Source of the DNA: Flavobacterium sp. GT3R68
Lineage (GTDB): Bacteria > Bacteroidota > Bacteroidia > Flavobacteriales > Flavobacteriaceae
Length of the DNA: 64,000 nt
NCBI RefSeq assembly: GCF_007109225.1
Contig: NZ_VJZK01000007.1
Location: forward strand, 62,001 to 126,000
Direction: 5' to 3'
In this document: in pieces, positions 34,251 through 44,129 of the stretch
How positions within the stretch are numbered: the first letter of the stretch is position 1
Layout of the letters: each line of letters opens with the position of its first letter
Position numbers and translations under genes: made by a program
Notes under the pieces: generated by a model
Database searches by the model: none
What the model saw: only the letters and a program-made list of their open reading frames with translations
Told to the model about the DNA's origin: nothing

Positions 34251-37124
34251 ATGAGCCACCAATCTGAAGCAGTACTAGAAAATAACTTAATCAAGCAATT
34301 GCGTGGCTTAGATTATACCTCTGTCCAAATTCAAGATGGTGTTGCTTTGGTTTACAACCTCAAAAATCAACTAGAACTTTTTAACCAAACCACCTTTACT
34401 CAGAAAGAATTTGATGCGGTTTTGAATCATTTAGCTAAAGGAAATGTATTCGAGAAAGCCAAAACGCTACGAGATCGCTTTCAGTTAACCAAAGAAGATG
34501 GTACTTCGTTTTATGTTCGTTTTTTCAATAGTGAGGATAACAGTAAAAATTTATTTCAGGTCACCAACCAAATCAGTCTGGAAGGCAGTTACAAAAACAG
34601 GTTTGATGTGACACTTTTGGTCAATGGATTGCCATTAGTACAAATAGAACTTAAACGCTCGGGTATTGAAATAAAGGAAGCCTTCAATCAAATCAATCGC
34701 TACCAGAACCATTCTTTTTGGAGCAATCACGGTTTGTTTCAATACGTTCAATTGTTTGTGATAAGCAATGGAGTTAATACCAAATATTTAGCGAACAACA
34801 AATTGCAATCGGTTAAACAAACCTTCTTTTGGGCTGATGACAAAAATAAAAACATCACCGAGTTAACCGAATTTACTGCGGCTTTCTTAAACACGGATCA
34901 TTTAGGTAAAATGATTGCACATTATATCGTAATTAACGAGACCCATAAAGTCATGATGGTGTTACGTCCGTACCAATATTTTGCCACCGAAGCTATTATC
35001 CATCAAATCAAAAAATCTAACGATAACGCCTACATTTGGCACACCACAGGTTCCGGTAAAACCTTAACTTCATTCAAGGCAAGCCAGATTGTAATGGAAT
35101 TGCCTGAAGTCTATAAAGTGGTTTTTGTAGTTGACAGAAAAGATTTGGATTACCAGACGATGAACGAGTTTAACGCTTTCAAGAAAGACAGTGTTGACGT
35201 TACAGATAATACGCAATCGCTGGTAAGACAATTGACAGATAATACAAAGTTGGTTTTAACCACCATTCAAAAATTAAACAATGCAGTTTCCGAACGTTTT
35301 AAAGGAAGCATTGAGTCCTTGAGACACAAGAAAATCGTTTTTATATTTGATGAATGTCACCGTTCTCAATTCGGGGACACACACGACCGCATTACCAAAT
35401 TCTTTGAGAAAAGCCAATTAATAGGATTTACAGGGACACCCATATTTGCTGAAAACGCATCTAAAAATGATTTAGGAAAACGAACCACCAAAGATTTGTT
35501 TGGTAATTGCTTACATAAATACGTGATTACTGATGCTATTCGGGATCAAAATGTATTGCGTTTTGGGATTGAGTATATTGGAAAGTACAAAAACAAGAGT
35601 AATGCTTTTATTGATATTGAAGTAGAAGATATTGACAAAAAAGAAGTGCTCGATTCCAACAAAAGAATTAATAAAATAGTAGATTACATCATTGCCTATC
35701 ACGATCAGAAAACCTTTAGTAAAGACTATTCGGCTTTACTGGCAGTTAGCAGTATTGATAATGTTATTCAGTATTACGACCTCTTTCAACAAAAGAAGGA
35801 TGCAGGAGAACACGATTTACGGATTGCTACAATTTTTACGTATGGCACTAATGAAGATTCAGACGAAGCACAGGATTTTCTTCCCGATGATGAAGAATTT
35901 GATATCGCCGCTGAACCACAAACCATTTATCAGTCCAGCCACACCAGAGACAAACTGGAACGATACATTGGCGATTATAATAAAATGTACAACACCAGTT
36001 ATACGACCAAAGACAGTGAGTCATTTCAAAAATATTTCCAAAACATCAGTAAACGATTAAAAGATCGTGAAAAAGAAAACTTCGACCACGAAAAAGACCG
36101 TTTGGATATAGTCATCGTGGTCAACATGATGCTTACTGGTTTTGATGCTAAAAAAGTAAATACGCTTTACGTAGATAAAAACCTGAAACAACACGGCTTA
36201 ATCCAGGCGTATTCCAGAACCAATCGAATATTGGGCGAGCAGAAGTCGCAGGGGAACATCTTATCTTTTAGAAACCTCAAAAAATCTACGGATGATGCCA
36301 TTACTTTGTTTTCGAACAAAGATGCCATTGAAGTTGTTACGATGCCAGATTATGAAGCCATTGCCGAAAAATTCGATGAAGCATTGAAACTATTACGCGA
36401 GATTACACCGACTTATCAAAGCGTTAATGATCTAGAGAGTGAAGAAGCAGAGGCACAATTTGTGCAGGCTTTCCGGAAATTGATGCGGGCGATGAATGTA
36501 TTGCAATCGTACACAGATTTTGATTGGGATGATTTACTAATTGATGAGCAGGAATTTGAAGATTATAAAAGCAAGTACCTGGACTTGTATGAAAAAGTAA
36601 AACAAGACAATCAAAAACAAAAAACATCCATTCTGGACGATATTGATTTTGAACTGGAGTTAATCCATAGAGATCAAATTAACGTTGCCTATATCCTGAA
36701 ATTGTTAGCACAAATGAAAGGAGCTAAGGCTTCTGATTTAGCTGCACAAAGAAAAGTTATTATTGATTTATTGGGTGGCGATATCCAACTAAGAAGCAAA
36801 CGGGAATTGATTCAAAAATTCATTGATGAGAACATGCCACACATAAAGGATGGGGATAATATTGAGGATGAATTTGAAAAATTCTGGCAAGAGCAAAAAG
36901 TACTGGCTTTGGGTAAACTGTGTGAAGACGAGCATCTCGACAATGCGCAATTCAAATCATTAATAGATGCTTATATCTATAATGGACGTGAACCTATAAA
37001 AGAAGAAGTTATTCAATGTTTAGACAACAGACCCAGTGTTCTTCAGGCGCGAACAATCGGTGATCGTATCATAGCCAAAATGAAGGAATTTGTTGAGGTG
37101 TTTGTTAAGGGTATGGTGGCTTAG
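34251..37124 (+). CDS. hsdR: Type I restriction-modification endonuclease/translocase subunit
   Basis: A 957-residue HsdR. The N-terminal PD-(D/E)xK-type nuclease has GLPLVQIELKRSG. The SF2 translocase has Walker A HTTGSGKTLTSFKA, a DEAD-like box IFDECHRSQFG, and motif III GFTGTPIF. Motif VI-like sequence is near QAYSRTNRILG. A helical C-terminal domain ends the protein. It cleaves unmodified DNA after ATP-dependent translocation. All core motifs look intact, so the system is probably active. Confidence 0.94.
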   Translation: MSHQSEAVLENNLIKQLRGLDYTSVQIQDGVALVYNLKNQLELFNQTTFTQKEFDAVLNHLAKGNVFEKAKTLRDRFQLTKEDGTSFYVRFFNSEDNSKNLFQVTNQISLEGSYKNRFDVTLLVNGLPLVQIELKRSGIEIKEAFNQINRYQNHSFWSNHGLFQYVQLFVISNGVNTKYLANNKLQSVKQTFFWADDKNKNITELTEFTAAFLNTDHLGKMIAHYIVINETHKVMMVLRPYQYFATEAIIHQIKKSNDNAYIWHTTGSGKTLTSFKASQIVMELPEVYKVVFVVDRKDLDYQTMNEFNAFKKDSVDVTDNTQSLVRQLTDNTKLVLTTIQKLNNAVSERFKGSIESLRHKKIVFIFDECHRSQFGDTHDRITKFFEKSQLIGFTGTPIFAENASKNDLGKRTTKDLFGNCLHKYVITDAIRDQNVLRFGIEYIGKYKNKSNAFIDIEVEDIDKKEVLDSNKRINKIVDYIIAYHDQKTFSKDYSALLAVSSIDNVIQYYDLFQQKKDAGEHDLRIATIFTYGTNEDSDEAQDFLPDDEEFDIAAEPQTIYQSSHTRDKLERYIGDYNKMYNTSYTTKDSESFQKYFQNISKRLKDREKENFDHEKDRLDIVIVVNMMLTGFDAKKVNTLYVDKNLKQHGLIQAYSRTNRILGEQKSQGNILSFRNLKKSTDDAITLFSNKDAIEVVTMPDYEAIAEKFDEALKLLREITPTYQSVNDLESEEAEAQFVQAFRKLMRAMNVLQSYTDFDWDDLLIDEQEFEDYKSKYLDLYEKVKQDNQKQKTSILDDIDFELELIHRDQINVAYILKLLAQMKGAKASDLAAQRKVIIDLLGGDIQLRSKRELIQKFIDENMPHIKDGDNIEDEFEKFWQEQKVLALGKLCEDEHLDNAQFKSLIDAYIYNGREPIKEEVIQCLDNRPSVLQARTIGDRIIAKMKEFVEVFVKGMVA

Positions 37125-37268
37125 GAAGGGAAAGAACAGATGGTGCAAAACATTAAACGTTGTTGTGAAACAAAGGATGTTGGTAGCAACTCTTCATTAT
37201 GACAAATTGAACAGATAAAAATTGATTGCGCTTAAGAATTTTTCAAACAGTTAACTATTGATGGGCAT

Positions 37269-38138
37269 ATGTTTTGGGATAAAATAAAAAAATATTTTAA
37301 AAAGAAATTGTATAATAAAACAAAAATGGCAAAGGTTAGAATAAAAAGAATTTATGAATTTGAAAAACCTTTAGTAATATGTGACACAAATGTTTGGTAC
37401 TATATTGTTGATAATAAATTCAAAAAACCAGATGATGTTTTATTGATTCCAACTTCATTTTCTTTAGAGGAAATTGCAACTTCAAAATTAATGGTTCATA
37501 ATACAAAATATTATCAAGATGTATTGCGGTCTATCTATGAAAATTGTGGACCAATAATACCAAATAATCCATTTGATTTTATATTAAATAATTTAGATAG
37601 AAACTACAAGTTAAATGATGAAAAAACAGAGTTGCTATAAAAGGGATTTTCTGAACTTTTATCAAGAAAAGTTGAGGATGTTGAAATTGATGAAGAATTA
37701 AAAAATAAAATATTGAAGGATTGTGAAGATAGCAGAAAACCTACTTTTGAATTTGCACATTTCAGTAATGAAGAAATATTCTCGATAAGAAAAAATATTA
37801 ATAAAGGAATTGGGATTAAGGAACATATAAAAATAGATTCTACAGAAATCAATAAACAGATGCTAATAGAGATGTTTAATGCCTATGCGAAAGTAAAAAA
37901 ATACACGATCACTTGGGATAAATTTGATTGGAATCAAGTAGAATTATTTATGGTTGTAACCGAAATTTTCTTTAAAAAATTAGAAACAACAAAAAATATG
38001 AAAATCAGCCCTAACGATGTAGTTGATTGGTTTAATTTACTTTATGTTACACCTAATGATAGATATTTGACATTTGAGGATAAATGGAGAAACTATATTT
38101 TAGAAGATGAGAGAATAATGCACTATTTATATAATTAG
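37269..38138 (+). pseudogene. PIN-like nuclease gene interrupted by an in-frame TAA
   Basis: One continuous reading frame of 290 codons broken only by TAA at 37638-37640 (codon 124). Part 1 (123 residues) has a PIN-like start (ICDTNVWYYIVDN, acidic Asp and Asn) and a second acid in SLEEIATS. Part 2 continues in the same frame with KGFSELLSRKVEDVEIDEE and carries a further acidic motif, ISPNDVVDWFNLLYV, expected to complete the PIN active site. The start could instead be the ATG at 37326. GC is very low. It lies 2 nt before the HipA-like gene. A nonsense mutation inactivating a toxic nuclease is the simplest reading; readthrough or sequencing error is possible. Confidence 0.65.
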
Positions 38139-38140
38139 AA

Positions 38141-38962
38141 ATGATATTTAAAATAACCAAAGCATTTTCAATAATTGAAGAAATATATACCGATGGGCAT
38201 AGTCCATTATTGGTTATTGATAGCGATAATAAAATTTACGTTGCAAAAAACGACAAAGGTAAAATTCCCCCAATTTCATTAATAAATGAATGTTTTGCAC
38301 AATTTTGTCTTGAACATTGGAATATAGAAAGAGCTAATTTTGCTTTGATGAATTTTTCAAGAGAATTAATAGAAAATTCTGAATTATCTAATAATCACAA
38401 ACCATATTTTTATGATACTATTTGTTTTGCATCTGAATACATTCAAAATCCTATTGATGTAAATGAATTATTAATTACACATAAAAAAAACGTTTTTAAT
38501 AAAATCAGCAATCCTTTTGAATTTTTACATATTGCATTATTTGATACTTGGGTTGAAAATGACGACAGAAAACCCACTAATTATAATCTTATTTTTAAGC
38601 TTGAAAATAATAAATATACTGTTATACCAATTGATCACGCATTTATTTTCAGCACTTTAAAATACCAAAGTTTAGACCCAGATTTATTCACACCAATTGA
38701 CAACGAACATATATTAGTTTCAGAATTAGGTAAATTAATAAAGAGACATATTAACATTAACACGGACTTTATTAACAAAGAAAAAGAATATTTCTATATT
38801 TGCATCGAAAAGTGTAAACAAGACTTTGATACTTTTATAGGCCAAATTTGTGGTTTTTATGATTTAGATAACACTGAAATTGAAAAATTAAGGTTATTTT
38901 TATTCAACGATGAAAGAAATAAAAAAGTTTTTGAAGAATACGTTTATCGATTAGGACAATGA
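38141..38962 (+). CDS. HipA_2-like kinase-fold protein
   Basis: A 273-residue protein resembling the HipA_2 (HipA-like kinase) family: a short N-terminal ATP-lobe (LLVIDSDNKIYVAKNDKG), then the catalytic-like segment FDTWVENDDRKPTNYNLIF, where D-x-x-x-x-N matches the HRD-Asn equivalent, and YTVIPIDHAFIF, where D is the Mg-binding Asp. It lacks the N-terminal HipA_N domain of classical HipA. The start lies 2 nt after the PIN gene and the stop overlaps the next start (ATGA), so all three belong to one operon. Very AT-rich, unlike hsdR. Confidence 0.75.
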   Translation: MIFKITKAFSIIEEIYTDGHSPLLVIDSDNKIYVAKNDKGKIPPISLINECFAQFCLEHWNIERANFALMNFSRELIENSELSNNHKPYFYDTICFASEYIQNPIDVNELLITHKKNVFNKISNPFEFLHIALFDTWVENDDRKPTNYNLIFKLENNKYTVIPIDHAFIFSTLKYQSLDPDLFTPIDNEHILVSELGKLIKRHININTDFINKEKEYFYICIEKCKQDFDTFIGQICGFYDLDNTEIEKLRLFLFNDERNKKVFEEYVYRLGQ

Positions 38963-39822
38963 AAAAGTTTTATACAATAGTTCAATTAGCACCAAATAAA
39001 GCGGCAGGAGATACCGTTGCAATTGGTATGCTTTTATTTGATGGTAGTAAACTTAAATATTACATATCAGATAAAAAGAAAAACATTGCACTAAAATTAT
39101 TAAATGATAAGAACGTAGATATTGACTTTTTTATAAAACAGATAACTAACAAATGTGATATTATAAATAATGATATCGATGAACGTAACCTGTTTAATAA
39201 ATATGATAAAATTTCTGATGTATCATACATTAATTATTTAAGTAATTATTCTAACGGACTTTTACAATTTTCAAAGCCAACTATCTTTTTTGATGAGGTT
39301 GATGACTTTAAATTTAACAATCTTATAAATTTATTTTTTAATGAAACTATTTTTAAAAATGAAATAGTAATTCATCACGAGATAAATATAGAAGCGATTG
39401 TTCAAAATGAATTAATTGAAAAAGTAAACAATAAAATACATACTAATTATAAATTTTCTCCAAGTAACTTAAATTCAATTTATTTTCCTTTTGAAATGGA
39501 TTGTATTGGTTTAAATGGTTCTTTAATTGGTGCAAAGTCAATGTCATTTGAGAAATCTAAAACTACACTTGACAAAAATTTAAGTCATTATTTTACTTTA
39601 ATTTCAATGCTATCAAGTAAATATAATAAGTCTCTAAAAGATAATAAATTTTATTTGATAACTGAAGAACCATCAGAAATAAATAGTGAAGAACATACTG
39701 TATGGGAAAGTATTGTTAAAAATGAGTTAGTTACTCTAATTCATCCAGAAGAATCCAACATAGTTGCTGATTTAGTATTTGAAAAAAATGCTGGTAAATT
39801 TCTTGAAGAAGTTTCAGAATAA
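38959..39822 (+). CDS. DUF3037-like partner of the HipA_2 protein
   Basis: A 287-residue cytoplasmic protein. The N-terminus FYTIVQLAPNKAAGDTVAIGMLLFDG matches the pattern of DUF3037 proteins, which I recall as frequent neighbours of HipA_2 genes. The remainder is Lys/Asn-rich without clear motifs. Its 4-nt overlap with the kinase-like gene implies coupled translation and a stoichiometric partner, possibly an antitoxin or substrate. Function unproven. Confidence 0.65.
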   Translation: MKKFYTIVQLAPNKAAGDTVAIGMLLFDGSKLKYYISDKKKNIALKLLNDKNVDIDFFIKQITNKCDIINNDIDERNLFNKYDKISDVSYINYLSNYSNGLLQFSKPTIFFDEVDDFKFNNLINLFFNETIFKNEIVIHHEINIEAIVQNELIEKVNNKIHTNYKFSPSNLNSIYFPFEMDCIGLNGSLIGAKSMSFEKSKTTLDKNLSHYFTLISMLSSKYNKSLKDNKFYLITEEPSEINSEEHTVWESIVKNELVTLIHPEESNIVADLVFEKNAGKFLEEVSE

Positions 39823-40245
39823 AATTAGTTGTAAATAATCATTACCTCATTCATCTGCACAAAATCCTCGTTTGTCAAAGTATTCCTGTACACAAATCTT
39901 TGTTTGATTTCATTAATGAAAATGGTAGAAAAAATAGCAACACTCGATGTAAAGAAAAGATGCATAATTACTCTACTTCCCGATACAGAAATAAAGAGTT
40001 ATTGATTTTAAAGGGCTTCAATGATATGAGGTACAAATAAGGTACATGGAAATGAAAAGTTTAATCATCAACAATATTTGAATATACTACTTAGTGAGTG
40101 CATAAATTTAGCAAAGGTTTTACTTGTATCATAATTTCCTTTCTTATTTCTGCTTTCAAATTTTTCTCGTTTTCAGTTTGGTTGCTTATTTAAAATCTCA
40201 TTAGTGTTACCTTTTAATAATTCAGTCTTTGTTTCTTTGCAAAGG

Positions 40246-40292
40246 TTTTGCAATGGTTTTGCAACAAGTTTTGCAACAAGTTTTGCAACAAG
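40246..40292 (+). repeat. 12-bp tandem repeats TTTTGCAACAAG
   Basis: Three exact 12-bp units (40257, 40269, 40281) preceded by a diverged unit TTTTGCAATGG (40246-40256). Each contains TTGCAA, like the octamer array 60-140 bp further on. The period is 12 bp, not the 11 bp of the octamers. Confidence 0.85.
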
Positions 40293-40342
40293 TTTAGTTA
40301 ATTTAATTAGCAATGATAGTATTGGTATCGTCCTGAAAAAGT

Positions 40343-40405
40343 ATTGCAATATTTTCTAACAATAATTGCAATGGTATTGCAATGTTTTATCTTGATAATT
40401 GCAAT
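40343..40405 (+). promoter_or_regulatory. Phased ATTGCAAT octamer array before the 40603 gene
   Basis: Self-complementary ATTGCAAT occurs at 40343, 40365, 40376 and 40398; start-to-start steps are 22, 11 and 22 bp. The central pair reads ATTGCAAT-GGT-ATTGCAAT. The same arrangement precedes the small-protein genes at 50853 and 60176. It lies about 200 nt upstream of the start codon. Confidence 0.7.
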
Positions 40406-40589
40406 GATTAAACTGGAATGTTTTATTATAAATATAATTGTCAACTGCCTTATCCAATTCCTTACCCATAATTTTTGCATTGAACGTGTTTTTGATTTGG
40501 GTTGATTGGAAAAGCCGTGTTACAGAAATGTTTCACAGCTTTTTTCTTCAGGAATTATAAAAAAATAGATGATTTGGATAACAAATTAA

Positions 40590-40597
40590 TATCTTTG
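40590..40597 (+). promoter_or_regulatory. TATCTTTG box 5 nt before the 40603 start
   Basis: An exact TAnnTTTG match ending 5 nt before the ATG, so transcription would begin at or next to the start codon. The same box and spacing recur at 47053-47060. Confidence 0.6.
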
Positions 40598-40602
40598 CCC
40601 TA

Positions 40603-40920
40603 ATGAAGGCATATTTCAAAATAATCATTTTCACTCTTATCTCCTGTTGTTATCTCAACACGGTTTTTGAATTTTCAGATAATGAAGAAAAGCTAAATTT
40701 TGAAAAAGAAAGTCATTGTTATATTTCTCAAAATACTTTAAAGTTAAATATACCCGAAACTACAACTCAAAGTAAAGTAGCTGTTGTTGAATCTGATTTT
40801 CAACCTCGAATTGTCCTTTATCCTGTAGTTATTTCCAAAATAACTACAAACAATTTCCAGAATAATTTCTGTCAACCTCCACAAAGGCGTTATATTCTTT
40901 ACGCCTCATTATTAATTTGA
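40603..40920 (+). CDS. Small exported protein with C-terminal QPP motif
   Basis: A 105-residue protein: hydrophobic signal with a Cys pair (TLISCCYLNTVFEF), a polar middle with one HC pair (ESHCYIS), and the tail NFCQPPQRRY. The Q-P-P tail is shared with the small proteins at 44903, 50500 and 59859. These small Cys-containing proteins head metal or envelope operons in Bacteroidota elements and may be metal-binding, but their function is unknown. The N-terminal half is duplicated at 47066. It is probably the first gene of the envelope block (41111-46798). Confidence 0.7.
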   Translation: MKAYFKIIIFTLISCCYLNTVFEFSDNEEKLNFEKESHCYISQNTLKLNIPETTTQSKVAVVESDFQPRIVLYPVVISKITTNNFQNNFCQPPQRRYILYASLLI

Positions 40921-41110
40921 TTTTAATTATTTAGGGATTCTTTGTTGCCATAATCTTGTGCAACAAATTTTCTACTGCTATAATCAAAATAAAACATAAG
41001 AGATAGCCTTTATCGGCTTTGACTAACTTCAATTGAAGATTTAGTGAGTTTTATTGATTGCATTATAGTTTATAATTTTTTTCAAATTAATAACTATTTA
41101 AAATTAAAAT

Positions 41111-43072
41111 ATGTTTGCAAAAAAATCTATGCAGGGAAGATTTGCCCTGCTTTATAACTTCGTAATTTGGTTTCTTATCACTTCACAAATCTTACGAATA
41201 GCTTTTTTAGTTTGGGAGTATGACGAAGTTTCGTGGAATATTATTAATGTATTCAGGACATTAATTACTGGGCTATTTTTCGATATAGGAACCATTGCTT
41301 TTATAAGTCTTACTGCCATTCTATATTATTCTTTAATGCCGAATCGCTGGATTGGTTCGTGGGTAGATAAAGTATTGGTTTGGTTTTTTACTTCACTCAC
41401 TGTTTTCATTTTGATATTTACTTTTTTTGCCGAGTTGACATTTTGGGATGAATTCAAGACAAGATTCAATTTTATTGCAGTTGATTACCTAATTTATACC
41501 CATGAAGTTATCGCCAATATTCAAGAATCATATCCGCTTCCTTTATTAATCGGCGGTGTCTTAATTATTACAGCGTTAGTGCTATGGCTGTTTCATAAAC
41601 GACTTGCCTTTACAAATACATTTTCAAATACGGCAACTTGGAAAAGTCGGATAGTATTATTTGGTTCTGCTATCACAGTTTCATTCATCTATATTGCTTT
41701 TATCAAAAACTATCAGGCGGAATGGTCATCCAACCGTTATAATTCAGAAATCTCGAAATCGGGGATTTATTCCTTTTTTGCTGCCTTCAGAAACAATCAA
41801 ATGGTTTACGATGAATTTTACACTTCCGTAAAAAACAAAGAAGCTTTTAGTATAGTTAGAAATAAATTAAATGATAAAAACAGCAATTATCAATCCAATG
41901 CGCTCTCAATTCATCGAACAATTTCAGATACAACAAATCAACAACCAATAAAGAAAAATGTAGTTTTTATTCTTGTTGAAAGTTTAAGTGCAAGTTTTAT
42001 GAAAGAGTTTGGCAATAAGCAAAATGTAACACCATTTTTAGATAGTCTGGCTCAAAAAAGTATCTTTTTTGATAATTTATATGCAACGGGTACAAGAACG
42101 GTTCGTGGTATGGAAGCAATGACTTTATGTATTCCGCCAACACCGGGACAAAGTATTGTGAAAAGACCTGAAAATCAAAACTTATACACTATTTCAAATG
42201 TTTTTAAATCGAAAGGATATAATGCGAATTTCTTTTATGGTGGCGATGGATATTTTGATAATATGAACGCATATTTTGGTGGAAATGGTTTTACGATTTA
42301 TGATCGTGGTCGTGGTAGTATTTTGAATGACAAAATTAAAACGCTTAGGAATAATATAAATGATGATGAAGTCACTTTTGAAAATGCTTGGGGAATATGT
42401 GATGAAGATATTTATTCTAAAATGATAAAAGTTGCAGACGAGCATTATAAATCAAGTAAACCTTTTCTAAATTTTGTGATGACTACATCCAATCACAGAC
42501 CCTATACTTATCCTGACAATAAAATAGACATACCGTCAGGAACAGGTCGTGAGGGAGCAGTAAAATACACCGATTATGCCATTAGGGAAATGTTTGAGAA
42601 AGTTAGAAACAAGCCGTGGTTCAAAAATACGGTCTTCATAATTATAGCTGACCACTGTGCTAGTAGTGCAGGTAAAGATGAAATAGATGTTGCTAATTAT
42701 CATATTCCTGCGTTCATTGTCAATCTGTCAGAATATGAAAATCAAAAAATCAAAAAGCAGTGTTCTCAAATTGATGTTTTTCCGACATTCTTTTCGCTAC
42801 TTCATTGGAATTATGAAAGCAATTTCTTTGGTAAAAACATTTTAGCATCAAGTTTTGAAGAGCGTGCATTGGTGGGCACATACCGAAAATTGGTTTTAAT
42901 GAAAAATGATAAAGTGATGATTTTATCAGACCAAAAAAGACAAAACTTTTACAAGTGGAATAAAGCAGATAATAGTTTGAAGTTGATACCAATGGATGAA
43001 AATTTCCTAAACGAAACCATTTCGTGGTATCAAACAGCAGATTATCTTTTTACTCATAAGTTGTTGAAATAA
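41111..43072 (+). CDS. LTA synthase-like membrane sulfatase/phosphoglycerol or phosphoethanolamine transferase
   Basis: A 653-residue protein with five N-terminal membrane helices (about 1-215) and a sulfatase-fold catalytic domain outside the membrane. VFILVESLSASF gives the metal-binding Glu, the Thr in ATGTRTVRGMEAM is the expected nucleophile, and IIIADHCASSAG gives the Asp-His metal ligands. Family members move phosphoglycerol or phosphoethanolamine onto lipids or glycans. In a Gram-negative host the acceptor is probably lipid A or another envelope glycolipid. Followed by two PAP2 genes within 17 and 12 nt. Confidence 0.88.
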   Translation: MFAKKSMQGRFALLYNFVIWFLITSQILRIAFLVWEYDEVSWNIINVFRTLITGLFFDIGTIAFISLTAILYYSLMPNRWIGSWVDKVLVWFFTSLTVFILIFTFFAELTFWDEFKTRFNFIAVDYLIYTHEVIANIQESYPLPLLIGGVLIITALVLWLFHKRLAFTNTFSNTATWKSRIVLFGSAITVSFIYIAFIKNYQAEWSSNRYNSEISKSGIYSFFAAFRNNQMVYDEFYTSVKNKEAFSIVRNKLNDKNSNYQSNALSIHRTISDTTNQQPIKKNVVFILVESLSASFMKEFGNKQNVTPFLDSLAQKSIFFDNLYATGTRTVRGMEAMTLCIPPTPGQSIVKRPENQNLYTISNVFKSKGYNANFFYGGDGYFDNMNAYFGGNGFTIYDRGRGSILNDKIKTLRNNINDDEVTFENAWGICDEDIYSKMIKVADEHYKSSKPFLNFVMTTSNHRPYTYPDNKIDIPSGTGREGAVKYTDYAIREMFEKVRNKPWFKNTVFIIIADHCASSAGKDEIDVANYHIPAFIVNLSEYENQKIKKQCSQIDVFPTFFSLLHWNYESNFFGKNILASSFEERALVGTYRKLVLMKNDKVMILSDQKRQNFYKWNKADNSLKLIPMDENFLNETISWYQTADYLFTHKLLK

Positions 43073-43088
43073 TTAAAAGAAATGTATT

Positions 43089-44117
43089 ATGAGACAAATC
43101 TCAAAATTAGCACGCAATTCAATCGCATTAAAGTGTGTACTATTATTACTTTTTATCTCATTTACAGAAATTGGGCTGGCACAAGAAAAAGATAGTTCAA
43201 AAATTTTAATCCCAAAAATTGAAAAATTAGATACTCAAGAGTTCAAGATTAATAACAATTTATCCTATCAATATCAAAAGCCAAAACTCTTTGATTTCAT
43301 TACCAAAATCCCAAATGATTTTGGCATAATGGGAAATATGTTTATACAAAAAAACAATCTAATTTGGTTCGGTGCGTCAGTAGGAACTACATTAGCTATC
43401 ATCCCTTTCGACCAAAAAATAACGGACAACTCACGAACTTTTGGTAATCAAATCGGCTTTCAACCTGACCATAGTTACTCGGGACCAATAAAAATGTTCC
43501 CCAAAAACATAAATTCAGGAATATATAGAGTTGGAAATGGATTTACAGCACTTTTGGTTGGAGGTGGATTGTTAACTTATGGTTTAATAAATAAAAACTA
43601 CAGAGCGATTCACACATCTAGTGAAATAATGGAAGGCTTAATTGCATCAGGTCTATTAGTTCAACCTTTCAAAAGAATTACTGGTCGAGAAAGTCCATTT
43701 ATTGCAGAAGAGAATGGAAACTCTGGTGGAGCTTGGAGACCATTTCCTTCATTCAGCGCTTACCAAAAAAACACTCCTAATTATGATGCTATGCCATCGG
43801 GTCATCTAACAACACTAATGACAACAGTTATGATAATTTCTGAAAATTATAAAGAAATTAAATGGATAAAGCCAGTAGGATTTGTTTTGATGGGTTTGAT
43901 GAGTTTTGAAATGTTGCAAAGTAAAGTGCATTGGGCATCAGATTATCCCATAGCAATTTTCATGGGGTATATTATTGGGAAAAGTATTGTAAAGGGAAGA
44001 ATTACAGAAAAAACAAATTCAAATGTTGGAATGATAAAAAATTTAAAACCAAAATTTCATTATTCATTTTCATCAAATTCAAATTACACTTTAGCAGTAG
44101 TAAATATGACATTTTAA
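43089..44117 (+). CDS. PAP2-superfamily phosphatase 1
   Basis: A 342-residue protein with a signal peptide (about 1-30) and a PAP2 domain: a weak first motif (KRITGRESPF), the second motif AMPSGHLTT, and the third SKVHWASDYPIA with the catalytic His and Asp. It is longer than a minimal PAP2, with an N-terminal extension of about 100 residues. The family removes phosphate from lipids (undecaprenyl-PP, phosphatidate, lipid A). With an LTA synthase-like enzyme upstream, envelope lipid phosphate remodelling is likely. Confidence 0.85.
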   Translation: MRQISKLARNSIALKCVLLLLFISFTEIGLAQEKDSSKILIPKIEKLDTQEFKINNNLSYQYQKPKLFDFITKIPNDFGIMGNMFIQKNNLIWFGASVGTTLAIIPFDQKITDNSRTFGNQIGFQPDHSYSGPIKMFPKNINSGIYRVGNGFTALLVGGGLLTYGLINKNYRAIHTSSEIMEGLIASGLLVQPFKRITGRESPFIAEENGNSGGAWRPFPSFSAYQKNTPNYDAMPSGHLTTLMTTVMIISENYKEIKWIKPVGFVLMGLMSFEMLQSKVHWASDYPIAIFMGYIIGKSIVKGRITEKTNSNVGMIKNLKPKFHYSFSSNSNYTLAVVNMTF

Positions 44118-44129
44118 TTAAACTAAAAA

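Larger units (their letters stand above)
39823..40602. other. 780-bp gene-free stretch, likely island junction
   Basis: No ORF makes a recognisable protein. The left half has short broken frames that may be remnants (around 39920-40060). The right half carries the 12-bp TTTTGCAACAAG repeats and the phased ATTGCAAT octamers listed separately, then the promoter of the 40603 gene. It is the likely junction between the restriction/HipA island and the metal-resistance island. Confidence 0.5.

Noticed and set aside
40246..40292. CRISPR or iteron origin
   Set aside because: Units are directly adjacent 12-mers without spacers, and no replication initiator gene is beside them; too little to call an origin.
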